The notes under the pieces are model-generated. The model saw only the letters and a program-made list of their open reading frames with translations, did no database searches and was not told where the DNA came from. Shown one piece after another: positions 44,066-53,463 of a stretch of DNA of 64,000 bases. A program made the translations under genes and the position numbers. The first letter of the stretch is position 1; each line of letters begins with the position of its first letter. Location of the stretch: the NCBI RefSeq assembly GCF_902497995.1, contig NZ_CABVII010000018.1, positions 93,165-157,164 of the forward strand, read 5' to 3'. This DNA comes from Pseudomonas fluorescens. GTDB lineage: Bacteria > Pseudomonadota > Gammaproteobacteria > Pseudomonadales > Pseudomonadaceae.

Positions 44066-44370
44066 ACGGGCGTTTCGTAAGGCTGGCCGAACAGAGTCGG
44101 CCAACCGTCCAACTGAAGGTAGACGGGATGCCCATCGAGGCGCTGCAGGGCGATACGCTGATGGTCGCGTTGTTGACTCAGGGCTCGGCGTTGCGCCAAT
44201 CGGAGTTCGATCCAGGGCGGCGCGCCGGCTTCTGCCTGATGGGCGCCTGCCAGGATTGTTGGGTCTGGACCCGCAGCGGCGAGCGTCTGCGCGCCTGTTC
44301 CAATGAGGTCCGTGAAGGGCTGGATATTGTCACCACACAACCGGAGGCGATATGGCCACTGCGCGGCTGA
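44062..44370 (+). CDS. HcnA-like [2Fe-2S] subunit of an amine dehydrogenase
   Basis: A 102-residue ferredoxin-like protein with CLMGACQDCWVW and a later RACSNEV, giving the four cysteines of a plant-type [2Fe-2S] cluster. It is the small subunit of HcnABC/octopine-oxidase/hydroxyproline-dehydrogenase-type complexes. It overlaps the ATPase stop (ATGA) and the next gene by 19 bp. Confidence 0.87.
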   Translation: MNGRFVRLAEQSRPTVQLKVDGMPIEALQGDTLMVALLTQGSALRQSEFDPGRRAGFCLMGACQDCWVWTRSGERLRACSNEVREGLDIVTTQPEAIWPLRG

Positions 44371-45743
44371 GCACTCATCGAGTCGTTGTCGTCGGCGCCG
44401 GGCCGGCCGGCACACGTTGTGCCGAAACCCTGGTCGCCGCTGGATTCAAGCCCATCCTGATCGATGAAAATCGCCGGGATGGCGGGCAGATCTACCGTCG
44501 CCAGCCCGAAGGTTTTACCCGGGATTACGCCACCTTGTATGGCACAGAAGCCAGCAAGGCCGGAGACCTGCACCAAAGCTTCGACCGCTTGCGCGGGCAG
44601 ATCGACTACCGCCCGGACACGCTGGTGTGGAACCTGACACCGGGGCAACTGTGCTGTGTCAGCCAGGGCAAGCATTCGACAGTGGATTACGACGCGCTGA
44701 TCCTCTGCACCGGCGCCACCGACCGCTTGATGCCGATCGAAGGCTGGCAGTACGCGGGCACCTATAGCCTCGGCGGTGCGCAGATCGCCCTCAAATCCCA
44801 GGCTGTGTCCATCGGCCACCGCGTGGTGTTCATGGGCAGCGGGCCGTTGCTGTATCTGGTCGCCAGTCAGTACGTGAAAGCCGGGGCCAAAGTCGCGGCA
44901 GTGCTCGACACCTCGCCGTTGAGCAAGCGAATCGGCGCGTTGCCGAAACTGCTGGCGCGCCCGGGGTTGCTGTTCACCGGAATGAAACTGTTGGCGCAGT
45001 TGTATCGCGCGAAGATCCCGGTGCACCTGGGCATTTCGCCGCTTCAAGTGCTGGGCGATGCGGCCAGCGGTGTCAGTGGTGTACGCGTGCGCACGGCGCG
45101 AGGTGAGACCTTGACGGTGGAGTGCGATGCCGTGGCGCTGGGTTATCACCTGCGCCCGGAAACCCAATTGGCCGACCTGGCCGGCTGCCGTATGCGTTTT
45201 GACGAGGCCTCCAGCCAATGGTGGCTGGCCGTCGATGAAGATGGCCGGACCTCGGTCAGCGGTGTATATGCCGCTGGCGACGGTTCGAAGATTCGCGGCG
45301 CCGATGCGGCCGAACATGCCGGGCGCCTGGTGGCCATGGCGTTGCTGGAGGATCTGCAGCAACCCGTGAACGTTGGGCTGCGCGACGAACAGCGGCACGC
45401 GCTGGCGGTGATGGATAAATTTCGCCTCGGCCTGGCGCAGTCGTTTCCCTGGCCCTCCGCCCAGGCCAAAGCGCTGCCGGACCAGGCGATCGTCTGCCGC
45501 TGCGAAATGATCACGGCCGGCGAGTTGCGCCGGACCGTCAGTGAGAAGGGGGCGTGTGAAGTGAATCGGGCCAAGGCCTTCAGCCGGGTCGGCATGGGCC
45601 GCTGCCAGGGGCGTTATTGCTCCCAGGCCGGGGCTGAGGTGATTGCCGCCGCCGCGGGCGTCAGCGTGCAACAGGTCGGCCGACAACGGGGACAGGCGCC
45701 GGTCAAACCCCTTTCGATGCTCACCGAGGAGGTGTCGCCATGA
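44352..45743 (+). CDS. HcnB-like FAD/NAD(P) subunit with BFD [2Fe-2S] domain
   Basis: A 463-residue flavoprotein. VVVGAGPAGTRCAETLVAAG is the FAD fold and VVFMGSGPLLYLVASQYVKAG a second nucleotide site. A C-terminal BFD-like domain carries CRCEMITAGELRR and RCQGRYC cysteines. This is the medium subunit of three-subunit amine/opine/hydroxyproline dehydrogenases. Overlaps its neighbours, confirming an operon with the small and large subunits. Confidence 0.88.
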   Translation: MATARLSTHRVVVVGAGPAGTRCAETLVAAGFKPILIDENRRDGGQIYRRQPEGFTRDYATLYGTEASKAGDLHQSFDRLRGQIDYRPDTLVWNLTPGQLCCVSQGKHSTVDYDALILCTGATDRLMPIEGWQYAGTYSLGGAQIALKSQAVSIGHRVVFMGSGPLLYLVASQYVKAGAKVAAVLDTSPLSKRIGALPKLLARPGLLFTGMKLLAQLYRAKIPVHLGISPLQVLGDAASGVSGVRVRTARGETLTVECDAVALGYHLRPETQLADLAGCRMRFDEASSQWWLAVDEDGRTSVSGVYAAGDGSKIRGADAAEHAGRLVAMALLEDLQQPVNVGLRDEQRHALAVMDKFRLGLAQSFPWPSAQAKALPDQAIVCRCEMITAGELRRTVSEKGACEVNRAKAFSRVGMGRCQGRYCSQAGAEVIAAAAGVSVQQVGRQRGQAPVKPLSMLTEEVSP

Positions 45744-46894
45744 CGGTACAGAAAGCCGATGTCGTGATTGTTGGCGGCGGCCTGATGGGCACTGCGGCGG
45801 CGTTTTTCCTGCGCCAGCGCGGGCAGTCGGTGATTTTGCTGGAGCGCGACCAGATCGGTCAGTACGCCAGCGGCGTGAATTTTGGCAACGTGCGACGCCA
45901 AGGGCGTTACCTCGGGCAGCTGGAACTGGCCAATCGTTCCTGGGCGTTATGGAAGCGTCTGCCGGAGCTGATCGACGATGACTTGGAATTCATCGCCAGC
46001 GGGCATATGCGGGTGTGTTACCGCGAAGACGAAATCGCCGAGCTGCAAGCCTACGCAGACGCTCCTGAGGCGGAGCAGCTGGACTTGAAGATCTTTCGTG
46101 GCGAGGAGTTGCACCAGCGTTTTCCATTTCTCGGCCCGGATGTGAAGGGTGGCTCCTATGCCCCACACGATGGTCACGCCAACCCGCGTCTGGCGGCTCC
46201 GGCGTTTGCCCGCGCAGCAAGACGCCTTGGTGCGCGGATCGAAGAGCGCACGGAGGTGGCCGAGGTGCAGAAGGTGGGTGGTGAGTTCAGCATCAACACC
46301 ACCGACGGCCGCCAGTTCAGCGCCGGGCGCTTGTTGATTACAGCCGGTGCCTGGGGCCAGAAGCTATCGGCGCAGTTCGGTGAGCCGGTGCCGCTGGACA
46401 CCCACGGTCCGCAAATGGCCGTGACCGAACCGGTGCCGTACGCCCTGCCGACGGTGATCGGCGTTTACACCAAAATTCCCGAAGAGGTGATTTATTTCCG
46501 CCAGATACCCCGCGGCAACATCGTCATCGGTGGCGGATACCGCAGCAAGCCCGACATGCTCACTCGTCGGGCTCAGGTCGAGCCGCGCAGCATCCTCAAT
46601 CAGCTCGAGCAAATGCGTCGTCTGCTGCCGGGTGTCGGCAACCTGAATATCATTCGGGTCTGGAGTGGTATCGAAGGTTACCTGCCTGACTCCCTGCCCG
46701 TGATGGGGCCGAGCGGCACGGTTGATGGTTTGTTCTATGCGTTCGGTTTCTGCGGTCATGGCTTCCAGCTTGGCCCGGGGGTCGGTGACGTGATGGCCGA
46801 ACTGATCAGCACCGGCAGCACCAGCACTTCGATTTTGCCGTTCTCCATCAAGCGGTTCGCCACTTCAGTCGAGCAGCGGAGCAAAGTCTCATGA
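45740..46894 (+). CDS. HcnC-like DAO-family catalytic subunit
   Basis: A 384-residue FAD oxidoreductase of the D-amino-acid-oxidase fold: VVIVGGGLMGTAAAFFLRQRGQSV, NFGNVRRQGRYL, and VWSGIEGYLPDSLPVMG plus FCGHGFQLGPGVG at the end. In HcnABC-type enzymes this is the amine-oxidising subunit. With its two preceding genes it would oxidise a secondary amine or D-amino acid to an imine, passing electrons through the [2Fe-2S] centres. Confidence 0.88.
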   Translation: MTVQKADVVIVGGGLMGTAAAFFLRQRGQSVILLERDQIGQYASGVNFGNVRRQGRYLGQLELANRSWALWKRLPELIDDDLEFIASGHMRVCYREDEIAELQAYADAPEAEQLDLKIFRGEELHQRFPFLGPDVKGGSYAPHDGHANPRLAAPAFARAARRLGARIEERTEVAEVQKVGGEFSINTTDGRQFSAGRLLITAGAWGQKLSAQFGEPVPLDTHGPQMAVTEPVPYALPTVIGVYTKIPEEVIYFRQIPRGNIVIGGGYRSKPDMLTRRAQVEPRSILNQLEQMRRLLPGVGNLNIIRVWSGIEGYLPDSLPVMGPSGTVDGLFYAFGFCGHGFQLGPGVGDVMAELISTGSTSTSILPFSIKRFATSVEQRSKVS

Positions 46895-48048
46895 AACCCC
46901 GTGTACTGGAGATTCTCAAACGGTTGATGGCTTTCAACACCGTCTCTTCGGAGTCGAACATGGCCTTGATCGAGTACGTGCGCGATCTGCTGCTGACCAA
47001 GGGCATCGAGTCATTGATCGTCAAGGATGAAAGCGGCAAAAAAGCCAATCTGTTTGCCAGCACCGGCCCACGGGAAGTGCCGGGGATTTTGCTGTCCGGG
47101 CACACCGATGTGGTACCGGCAGCGGGGCAGGCCTGGACCTTCCCGGCATTTCAGGCGACGGTGCAGGACGGGCGGATTTATGGTCGTGGCAGTTGCGATA
47201 TGAAGGGCTTTGTCGCGCTGGCCATCGACGCCATGCTCGATGCCGCCGATCATTCGTTGAATCGGCCGTTGCAACTGGCGCTGTCCCATGACGAAGAAAT
47301 CGGTTGCGTCGGTGTTCGCCGCTTACTGGACGTTTTGCACCTGGCGCCGGTGCGGCCGTTTCTGTGCGTGATCGGGGAGCCGACCAACATGCAGTTTGTG
47401 CTCGGGCACAAGGGCAAGGGGTCTTACCGCACTTACTGTCGCGGTCTGGAGGCGCATTCCTCGCTGGCACCGCGTTCGGTCAATGCGATTCACGTGGCCT
47501 GCGATTTCATCGCCGCGCTGCGTCAAAGCCAGCAGCAGTTGCAAGAGCAGGGTGCTCAGGATCCCGATTACGACGTGCCCTACAGCACCGTGCATGTCGG
47601 GCAGATTGTCGGGGGCAAGGCGCTGAACATCGTGCCGAACCTGTGCACCCTGGATTTCGAAGTGCGGAACTTGCCGGCGGACGACCCGGATCAGTTCCTG
47701 GAGCAGATGCGCGAGCGTGCCGAAGTGATCGTGCGCGAAGCGAAAAAGCTGTCCAGCGTGGCGGATATCGAGATCGAAACCCTGAACGTTTACCCGGGCC
47801 TCGAAACCCATCCGAGCGTCGAAGCGGTGCGCTTTCTGAAGAACTTCGCGGCGCCGGACACCGGTACTGCCAAAGTCTCATTCGGCACCGAGGGCGGGTT
47901 GTTCAAACAACGCCTGGATGTGCCGGTGGTGGTCTGTGGGCCAGGCTCGATAGAACAGGCACACAAGCCTGACGAGTTCATCGAGATCAGCCAGATGGAG
48001 GCCGGCGAGCACTTTCTGCAAGGGTTATTGGGCTCGATGCGGCGTTAG
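46891..48048 (+). CDS. ArgE-like M20 deacylase
   Basis: A 385-residue M20 metallopeptidase with zinc-ligand motifs SGHTDVVP, GRGSCDMKGF, HDEEIGCVG and GEPT, and a late SFGTEGGLF region. Closest in layout to acetylornithine deacetylase ArgE, which hydrolyses N-acyl amino acids. It is coupled to the catalytic subunit by ATGA. In this context it may remove an acyl group from the imported compound; a housekeeping argE role is unlikely. Confidence 0.9.
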   Translation: MKPRVLEILKRLMAFNTVSSESNMALIEYVRDLLLTKGIESLIVKDESGKKANLFASTGPREVPGILLSGHTDVVPAAGQAWTFPAFQATVQDGRIYGRGSCDMKGFVALAIDAMLDAADHSLNRPLQLALSHDEEIGCVGVRRLLDVLHLAPVRPFLCVIGEPTNMQFVLGHKGKGSYRTYCRGLEAHSSLAPRSVNAIHVACDFIAALRQSQQQLQEQGAQDPDYDVPYSTVHVGQIVGGKALNIVPNLCTLDFEVRNLPADDPDQFLEQMRERAEVIVREAKKLSSVADIEIETLNVYPGLETHPSVEAVRFLKNFAAPDTGTAKVSFGTEGGLFKQRLDVPVVVCGPGSIEQAHKPDEFIEISQMEAGEHFLQGLLGSMRR

Positions 48049-48290
48049 TGTACCGCTCGCCTACCGCCAGCCACTCGCAACCCGACCGGGATTGCCCGTA
48101 CTCAATTCACGATCAATAACCCGCCGCGTCCCGGCACCCTGGGGCCGTGACGACAGCCATTACCAACCAACAGTAGAGCCTGCCGTCGAATGCCGATTTT
48201 CAGCATTCAAGGCTGCCGGGGCGGCGCTTTCAGCATCCTCGCCTGTGGCGACACAATAGACTGAAGGCTGTCTCGGAACAGGACTCGACC
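48049..48290. other. 240-bp spacer inside the catabolic block
   Basis: No gene was seen. The space and change of codon overlap style suggest that the SSADH and the following gene have their own promoter. Confidence 0.4.
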
Positions 48291-49748
48291 ATGCTCAAGA
48301 ATCGCCTGAAAGACCCCAGCCTGCTGGTAGATCTCGCTTACATCGACGGTCATTGGACCGGCGCCGACAACGCCGCCACCCTTGACGTCATCGACCCGGC
48401 CAGCGGCCAGTTGCTCGCACGCGTACCCGCGATGCAAGGCAGCGAAACCCGACGCGCCATCGAAGCTGCCGAACGCGCCTGGCCGGCCTGGCGCGCGCGC
48501 CCGGCGGCAGAACGGGCGGCGCTGCTGGAGCGCTGGTATCAGGCGATGATCGATAACCTGGACGATCTCGCATTGATCATGACCTGCGAGCAAGGCAAGC
48601 CGCTCAACGAAGCCAAGGGCGAGATCCGCTATGGCGCCAGTTTCGTCAAATGGTTCGCCGAAGAAGCCCGCCGGGTTTACGGCGAGACCATACCGGCACC
48701 CAGCGGCGACCGCCGCTTGCTCACGCTCAAGCAGCCAGTCGGGGTCTGTGCCGCGATCACCCCGTGGAACTTTCCCAACGCGATGATCACCCGTAAATGT
48801 GCACCGGCCCTCGCCGCCGGATGCCCGATCATCGTCAAACCCTCGGATCTGACCCCATTGTCGGCCCTGGCCCTGGCAGTCCTCGCCGAGCGGGTCGGCA
48901 TCCCGGCCGGGGTGTTCAACGTCGTCACCGGCATGCCCGCCGGCATCGGCGAAGAACTGACCGGCAATCCGACGGTGCGCAAGATCTCCTTCACCGGTTC
49001 CACCGCTGTCGGTCGGCTGCTGATGCGCCAGAGCGCCGAACACATCAAGCGCCTGAGCCTGGAACTGGGCGGTAACGCGCCGTTCATTGTGTTCGACGAC
49101 GCTGATCTGGAACAGGCCGTGGCCGGCATCATGCTCAGCAAGTTCCGCAACGCCGGCCAGACCTGCGTCTGCGCCAACCGGATTCTGGTTCAGGAGGGGA
49201 TCTACGCGCGCTTCGCCCAGCGCCTGGTGGAGGAGGTGGGCAAGCTCAAGGTCGGCAATGGCCTGGACTTTGAGGTGAACATCGGCCCGCTGATCAATGC
49301 GGCGGCGGTGAGCAAGGTCGCTCGACATATCGACGATGCCTTGAGCCAGGGAGCCCGTCTGCTCTGTGGCGGCATCCCCGAGGGCAACAGCCAGTTCGTC
49401 CAGCCGACGGTGCTCGGTGAGGCCCATGCCGGGATGTTGCTGGCCAACGAAGAAACCTTCGGCCCAGTCGCACCGCTGATGCGCTTTACCAGTGAAGAAG
49501 AAGCGCTGGCCCTGGCCAATGCCACGCCTTATGGCTTGGGCGCCTATTTCTTCACCCAGGACTTGCGCCGTTCATGGCGGTTCGGCGAGGCGCTGGAGTT
49601 CGGCATGATCGGTCTCAACACCGGGATCATTTCCATGGAAGTCGCCCCCTTCGGCGGTATCAAGCAATCGGGTCTGGGCCGTGAAGGCAGCAAGTACGGC
49701 CTGGATGAATACCTTGAAGTCAAAGCCTTCCACATCGGTGGGCTGTGA
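48291..49748 (+). CDS. Succinate-semialdehyde dehydrogenase (GabD-like)
   Basis: A 485-residue ALDH with GabD features: MTCEQGKPLNEAKGEI, ITPWNFPNAMITRK, KRLSLELGGNAPFIVFDDADLE (base Glu) and NAGQTCVCANRILVQ (catalytic Cys). Oxidises succinate semialdehyde or a related short omega-carboxy aldehyde to the acid. Followed after 41 bp by the dehydrogenase/decarboxylase. Confidence 0.92.
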   Translation: MLKNRLKDPSLLVDLAYIDGHWTGADNAATLDVIDPASGQLLARVPAMQGSETRRAIEAAERAWPAWRARPAAERAALLERWYQAMIDNLDDLALIMTCEQGKPLNEAKGEIRYGASFVKWFAEEARRVYGETIPAPSGDRRLLTLKQPVGVCAAITPWNFPNAMITRKCAPALAAGCPIIVKPSDLTPLSALALAVLAERVGIPAGVFNVVTGMPAGIGEELTGNPTVRKISFTGSTAVGRLLMRQSAEHIKRLSLELGGNAPFIVFDDADLEQAVAGIMLSKFRNAGQTCVCANRILVQEGIYARFAQRLVEEVGKLKVGNGLDFEVNIGPLINAAAVSKVARHIDDALSQGARLLCGGIPEGNSQFVQPTVLGEAHAGMLLANEETFGPVAPLMRFTSEEEALALANATPYGLGAYFFTQDLRRSWRFGEALEFGMIGLNTGIISMEVAPFGGIKQSGLGREGSKYGLDEYLEVKAFHIGGL

Positions 49749-49789
49749 TCAGGTCACCCTTTGAACAGATAGTTGAGGAGCCACGATTG

Positions 49790-50869
49790 ATGAGCAAACC
49801 ATTCAGAATCGCCGCGATTGCCGGCGATGGCATCGGCAAGGAAGTCTTGCCGGAGGGGCTGCGGGTACTGGAGCAGGCCGCGAAGAAATGGCAGCTGGAT
49901 TTGAGCATCGAAGTGCTCGACTGGGCTCACTGCGATTATTACCTGGAGCACGGGCAGATGATGCCCGCCGACTGGTTCGAACAACTCAAGGGCTTCGACG
50001 CGATTTACTTTGGCGCCGTGGGCTGGCCGGACAAAGTGCCGGATCACATTTCACTGTGGGGTTCGCTGCTGAAGTTTCGCCGTGACTTCGACCAATACGT
50101 GAATATCCGTCCGGTGCGGCTGTTTCCCGGTGTGCCGTGTCCGCTGGCCGGACGCGAAGCCGGGGACATCGATTTCGTGGTGATCCGCGAAAACACCGAA
50201 GGCGAGTACTCCTCGGTCGGCGGCAAGATGTTCGAAGGCACCGAGCATGAATTCGTGCTCCAAGAGTCGGTATTTACCCGGCGTGGCGTGGACCGGATTC
50301 TCAAGTTCGCCTTCGATCTGGCCCAGACCCGACCGCGCAAACGCCTGACGGCGGCGACCAAGTCCAACGGGATCTCCATCAGCATGCCGTACTGGGACGA
50401 ACGCACGGCGTTGATGGCCGCGCAGTACCCAGAGATCACTTGGGACAAGCAACACATCGATATTCTTTGCGCGCGCTTCGTGCTGCAGCCAGATCGTTTC
50501 GATGTGGTGGTGGCGTCGAATCTGTTCGGCGACATTCTGTCCGACCTGGGACCTGCCTGCGCCGGGACCATCGGCATCGCGCCTTCGGCCAACCTCGACC
50601 CGGAGCGACGCTTCCCCTCGCTGTTCGAACCGGTCCATGGCTCGGCGCCGGATATCTACGGGCAGAACATCGCCAACCCGATTGCGATGATCTGGTCCGG
50701 TGCGCTGATGCTGGACTTCCTGGGCAATGGCGATGAGCGCTACCGGGCGGCCCATGACGGTATTCTCAAGGCCATCGAGCAGATCATCGCCCAGGGGCCG
50801 ATTACCCCCGACCTGGGCGGGCAGGGCTCGACCCAGGATGTCGGTAAGGCAATCGCCGCGGCACTTTGA
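49790..50869 (+). CDS. Tartrate dehydrogenase/decarboxylase-like (IMDH family)
   Basis: A 359-residue metal-dependent beta-decarboxylating dehydrogenase. It has IAAIAGDGIGKEVLPEGLRVLE, the TEGEYSSVGGK acid-binding site, and NLFGDILSDLGPACAGTIGIAPS, the family signature. Length and the GWPDKVPDHISLWG segment point to TtuC-type tartrate dehydrogenase rather than LeuB. The ATG at 49790 follows GAGGAG; the frame is open to 49745. It ends in a good terminator and closes the catabolic block. Confidence 0.85.
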   Translation: MSKPFRIAAIAGDGIGKEVLPEGLRVLEQAAKKWQLDLSIEVLDWAHCDYYLEHGQMMPADWFEQLKGFDAIYFGAVGWPDKVPDHISLWGSLLKFRRDFDQYVNIRPVRLFPGVPCPLAGREAGDIDFVVIRENTEGEYSSVGGKMFEGTEHEFVLQESVFTRRGVDRILKFAFDLAQTRPRKRLTAATKSNGISISMPYWDERTALMAAQYPEITWDKQHIDILCARFVLQPDRFDVVVASNLFGDILSDLGPACAGTIGIAPSANLDPERRFPSLFEPVHGSAPDIYGQNIANPIAMIWSGALMLDFLGNGDERYRAAHDGILKAIEQIIAQGPITPDLGGQGSTQDVGKAIAAAL

Positions 50870-50926
50870 GCTGAGGAAGACCCGGTCGGCTTCACCGCTC
50901 TATTCATTCGTTAGTGTCACCCTTTT

Positions 50927-50953
50927 AGCCCGTCTCACTGCGGGCTTTTTTTT
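50927..50953 (+). terminator. Intrinsic terminator of the catabolic block
   Basis: AGCCCG and CGGGCT pair with an 8-nt loop, followed by a run of eight Ts. It lies 58 bp after the last stop codon. Confidence 0.88.
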
Positions 50954-51378
50954 GCGCGCAAAAAACCCTCAGGCAGTCTCTTTTCAAGTTGGCCAGCGGC
51001 CGCGCCTTTGCTCTCTATCCACGCTGCTATCGACCCAGCGCACGGCCCTGGATGGACTATTCGCGGCCTATATTGAGGGGGAGGGTAGTCGTCTTTGTGC
51101 GCGCAGAATTGGCGCGAATACGGCCGGTCGAACATATCCCGTTCGGCTAAAGCGGTCGACGTACTGGCGCGAACAGAGGGTTCGTGAGTATTGACGACAA
51201 GGACTACCAAAGCATGTTTACTGCGGGGGCCTGCAGCAGAGTTATGCCAACGACTGGCCAGTCGAAGGACGTTGGCTCACCGGTGATTGCATCTAGCTGC
51301 GGTGGGGGGAGCACACCCAAGCCACCTTCTGGGGGCCACTGCCTCCGTGGGTCTCAAGTGTCCCCCCGGCCCGCCGGC
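50954..51378. other. Gene-free stretch of 425 bp
   Basis: Short frames on both strands show no recognisable protein. No repeat in common with the other intergenic regions was seen. Confidence 0.5.
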
Positions 51379-52566
51379 CTATCTGCTTGCAATCACCTGC
51401 TTTAGCGCCTCGACAAAGCGGCGCAGATCGCTCTTCTGCGTGTAGATGCCCGGCGATACCCGAAGTCCGCTTATGTGCCTGATCTCGCGGAACTTGACAT
51501 GCACCTTGTGGGTTTTTCGAAGCTCCTGCTCCACCCATCGAGCATCGCATCGATCGATAGAGAACAGGCTTACTGCGCCCAGCTCGACGGTATCAAGTGG
51601 CGTGTGGAGCCTGAAACCGGGAATGTCTTTGGCGAGGTCAACCCAGTAGCGGGTCAGCTCCTGCAGACGCGCGTGAATGGCTCGCGTGCCGATTTGCGCA
51701 TGGAAACGGAGAGCCGGGGCAATGCCCGCCTGTATCGCCGAATTATAGGTGCCGAGATTCCAGTGGTCGAACTTGTCGATCTGTAGCGGCGGAGGGTCGA
51801 AAGGCCCCAGCAACGGCCAGGTGCTGTCGATTCGGTCGCGCCTGACAATCAGCATGCCATTGCCGACCGGCGCCCCCAGCCATTTGTGGAGGCTGGTGAC
51901 AAAGTAGTCGCAATCAAGTTCGCGGAAGCTGAGCGGCATCTGCGCGAACGTCTGGGCACCGTCCACCACCGTGATAATCGCCTGCGCCTGCGCCTGCGCC
52001 TGCGCCCGGGCTAGCGCACAGATGCGCTTGACCGGTAGGACCCGCCCGGTCCAGTGCAGCATGTGGGTCAGCTGGATCACCCGGGTACGCGGGGTAATTG
52101 CCTGCGCATAAGCTTGGACGATGACATTCTCATCGTCCATCAGGTCGAAGTCGACGGTCACCACTTCAATGCCTTCGCGCTGCTGACGCTGCATCCATCC
52201 GGCTATCACGCTCGGATAGTCCCACAGTGAGACCAGCACTTGGTCACCGGCCTCCAATGGAATGCCGAAGATGGCTGTCGACAAGCCTTCGGATGAGTTG
52301 CGGTTCAGGGCGATCTCATCGGGTTCGCAATCGGCCAGGTCAGCCAGCTGTCGCTTGATCGCAGGGAGCTCGGCATCGAGCTTGCTCCACATGTTGACGT
52401 CCGGGTTTTGGCTGATCAGTCGATAGGCATCGATCATGGCCTGCTCTACCACCAGCGGCGGCGGACTCACGGCCGCGTTGTTCAGGTTCAATAGGGGTCG
52501 CTGCTCAGGATAGGCTGCGCCCACGCGCTCCCAGAATGCTTCCCCAGCGACAGACTTGTCTGACAT
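51379..52566 (-). CDS. Class V PLP aminotransferase (isopenicillin-N-epimerase-like)
   Basis: A 395-residue fold-type I PLP enzyme. The Schiff-base lysine is in YFVTSLHKWLGAPVGNGML, the PLP-Asp in ITVVDGAQTFAQMP, and the N-terminal LNLNNAAVSPPPLVVEQA is typical of the CefD/selenocysteine-lyase-like group. A run AQAQAQAQ is encoded by the hexamer repeat at 51980. Start 52566 has GGAAG upstream; 52581 is also possible. Reaction unknown. First of a loose minus-strand group with the cupin and GNAT genes. Confidence 0.86.
   Translation of the reverse strand: MSDKSVAGEAFWERVGAAYPEQRPLLNLNNAAVSPPPLVVEQAMIDAYRLISQNPDVNMWSKLDAELPAIKRQLADLADCEPDEIALNRNSSEGLSTAIFGIPLEAGDQVLVSLWDYPSVIAGWMQRQQREGIEVVTVDFDLMDDENVIVQAYAQAITPRTRVIQLTHMLHWTGRVLPVKRICALARAQAQAQAQAIITVVDGAQTFAQMPLSFRELDCDYFVTSLHKWLGAPVGNGMLIVRRDRIDSTWPLLGPFDPPPLQIDKFDHWNLGTYNSAIQAGIAPALRFHAQIGTRAIHARLQELTRYWVDLAKDIPGFRLHTPLDTVELGAVSLFSIDRCDARWVEQELRKTHKVHVKFREIRHISGLRVSPGIYTQKSDLRRFVEALKQVIASR
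51980..52003. repeat. Four in-frame GCCTGC hexamers
   Basis: Perfect copies within the class V aminotransferase gene, encoding Ala-Gln repeats on the minus strand. Gain or loss of a unit would keep the frame. Confidence 0.9.
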
Positions 52567-52698
52567 CAGTTGCACTTCCATTCCCGCTTCTCACCTCTGT
52601 TTGAATTGTTGACTGGGGCTTGGGCGCTCACCACGCCCACGAGCTTCAATGCCGCGATTAGTGAAGAAATCCATCTGCCGGCGCTAACGCCGTTCGAG

Positions 52699-53406
52699 TT
52701 ACTTGACGACGTAGAACTTGCGTACATAGACGCTGCTCTTCCAGGCGCATGGGGCGCCTCGGGGTACGAACACCGTATCGCCAGTGTTGACCGTCAGATG
52801 GGTGCCGTCCGCCACCTGGAGGGTGACGCTGCCTTCGATCAGGTGCATCAGTTCATGCAGCATGTGCGGCCGCGCCCTGCGGGTATAGGGTGTCGAGTCC
52901 CAGATGCCGATGCGCAGGTTGGTCGCTTCTTCGACGAACACATTGTGCGAGCGACATTGCGGTGCCGGGCTTAGCAGAATTTCTGCATCCGGTGCTGCCG
53001 AGGGAGAGAGCAGGGTTTGCGGGGGGAGAGGCGTTAGCCCGAGTTTGCACGGCGCAACAAGCTGGGTATCGGCGCAGAATGCCCAGAGAGAGTCGGGTTG
53101 CGCATCGACTTGAATCGATGTGCCGCGGGCGATCGCTGCGCTGTCACCAGGATTGAGTTGCAGCGTGCCATCCTGGCTCTGCAGGGTGACTTGCCCCGCG
53201 TGCACCACGATCATTTCGCTGTAGGGATATTCATTGACGCTGAATTGTCCGCTCGCCTGGACCACGCCGGCCGCAATGTCATCAGTCCCGACATAAGCAA
53301 TCTGCCTGTCGAAAGGATCGTTGGCTCCCAAGGAGCCAGAGGTAAACTCGGTTGAAACGGGACTGCCGTTGGCGTGTGCCAATAGCACTGCAGTGGGCTC
53401 TAGCAT
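52699..53406 (-). CDS. Two-cupin-domain protein
   Basis: A 235-residue protein. One cupin-like half has NEYPYSEMIVVHAGQVTLQSQDGTLQLNPGDSAAIARGT, the other HMLHELMHLIEGSVTLQVADGTHLTVNTGDTVFVPRGAPCAW, the duplicated EutQ-like/DUF861 pattern. Could be a small metalloenzyme or ligand-binding protein. Located between the class V aminotransferase and a GNAT gene, all on the minus strand. Confidence 0.85.
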   Translation of the reverse strand: MLEPTAVLLAHANGSPVSTEFTSGSLGANDPFDRQIAYVGTDDIAAGVVQASGQFSVNEYPYSEMIVVHAGQVTLQSQDGTLQLNPGDSAAIARGTSIQVDAQPDSLWAFCADTQLVAPCKLGLTPLPPQTLLSPSAAPDAEILLSPAPQCRSHNVFVEEATNLRIGIWDSTPYTRRARPHMLHELMHLIEGSVTLQVADGTHLTVNTGDTVFVPRGAPCAWKSSVYVRKFYVVK

Positions 53407-53463
53407 GAGGGTGTTTCTCCAGCAGTGTGTTTTGTGAAGCGGTGGATGTAAGGGTGGGGGTTG

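Noticed and set aside
44062..46894. Hydrogen cyanide synthase hcnABC
   Set aside because: Subunit layout and sizes are similar, but the small subunit text does not resemble HcnA and the genes are embedded in an importer/deacylase operon, which fits a catabolic amine dehydrogenase.
48207..49427. 406-residue minus-strand ORF
   Set aside because: Shadow of the succinate-semialdehyde dehydrogenase gene.
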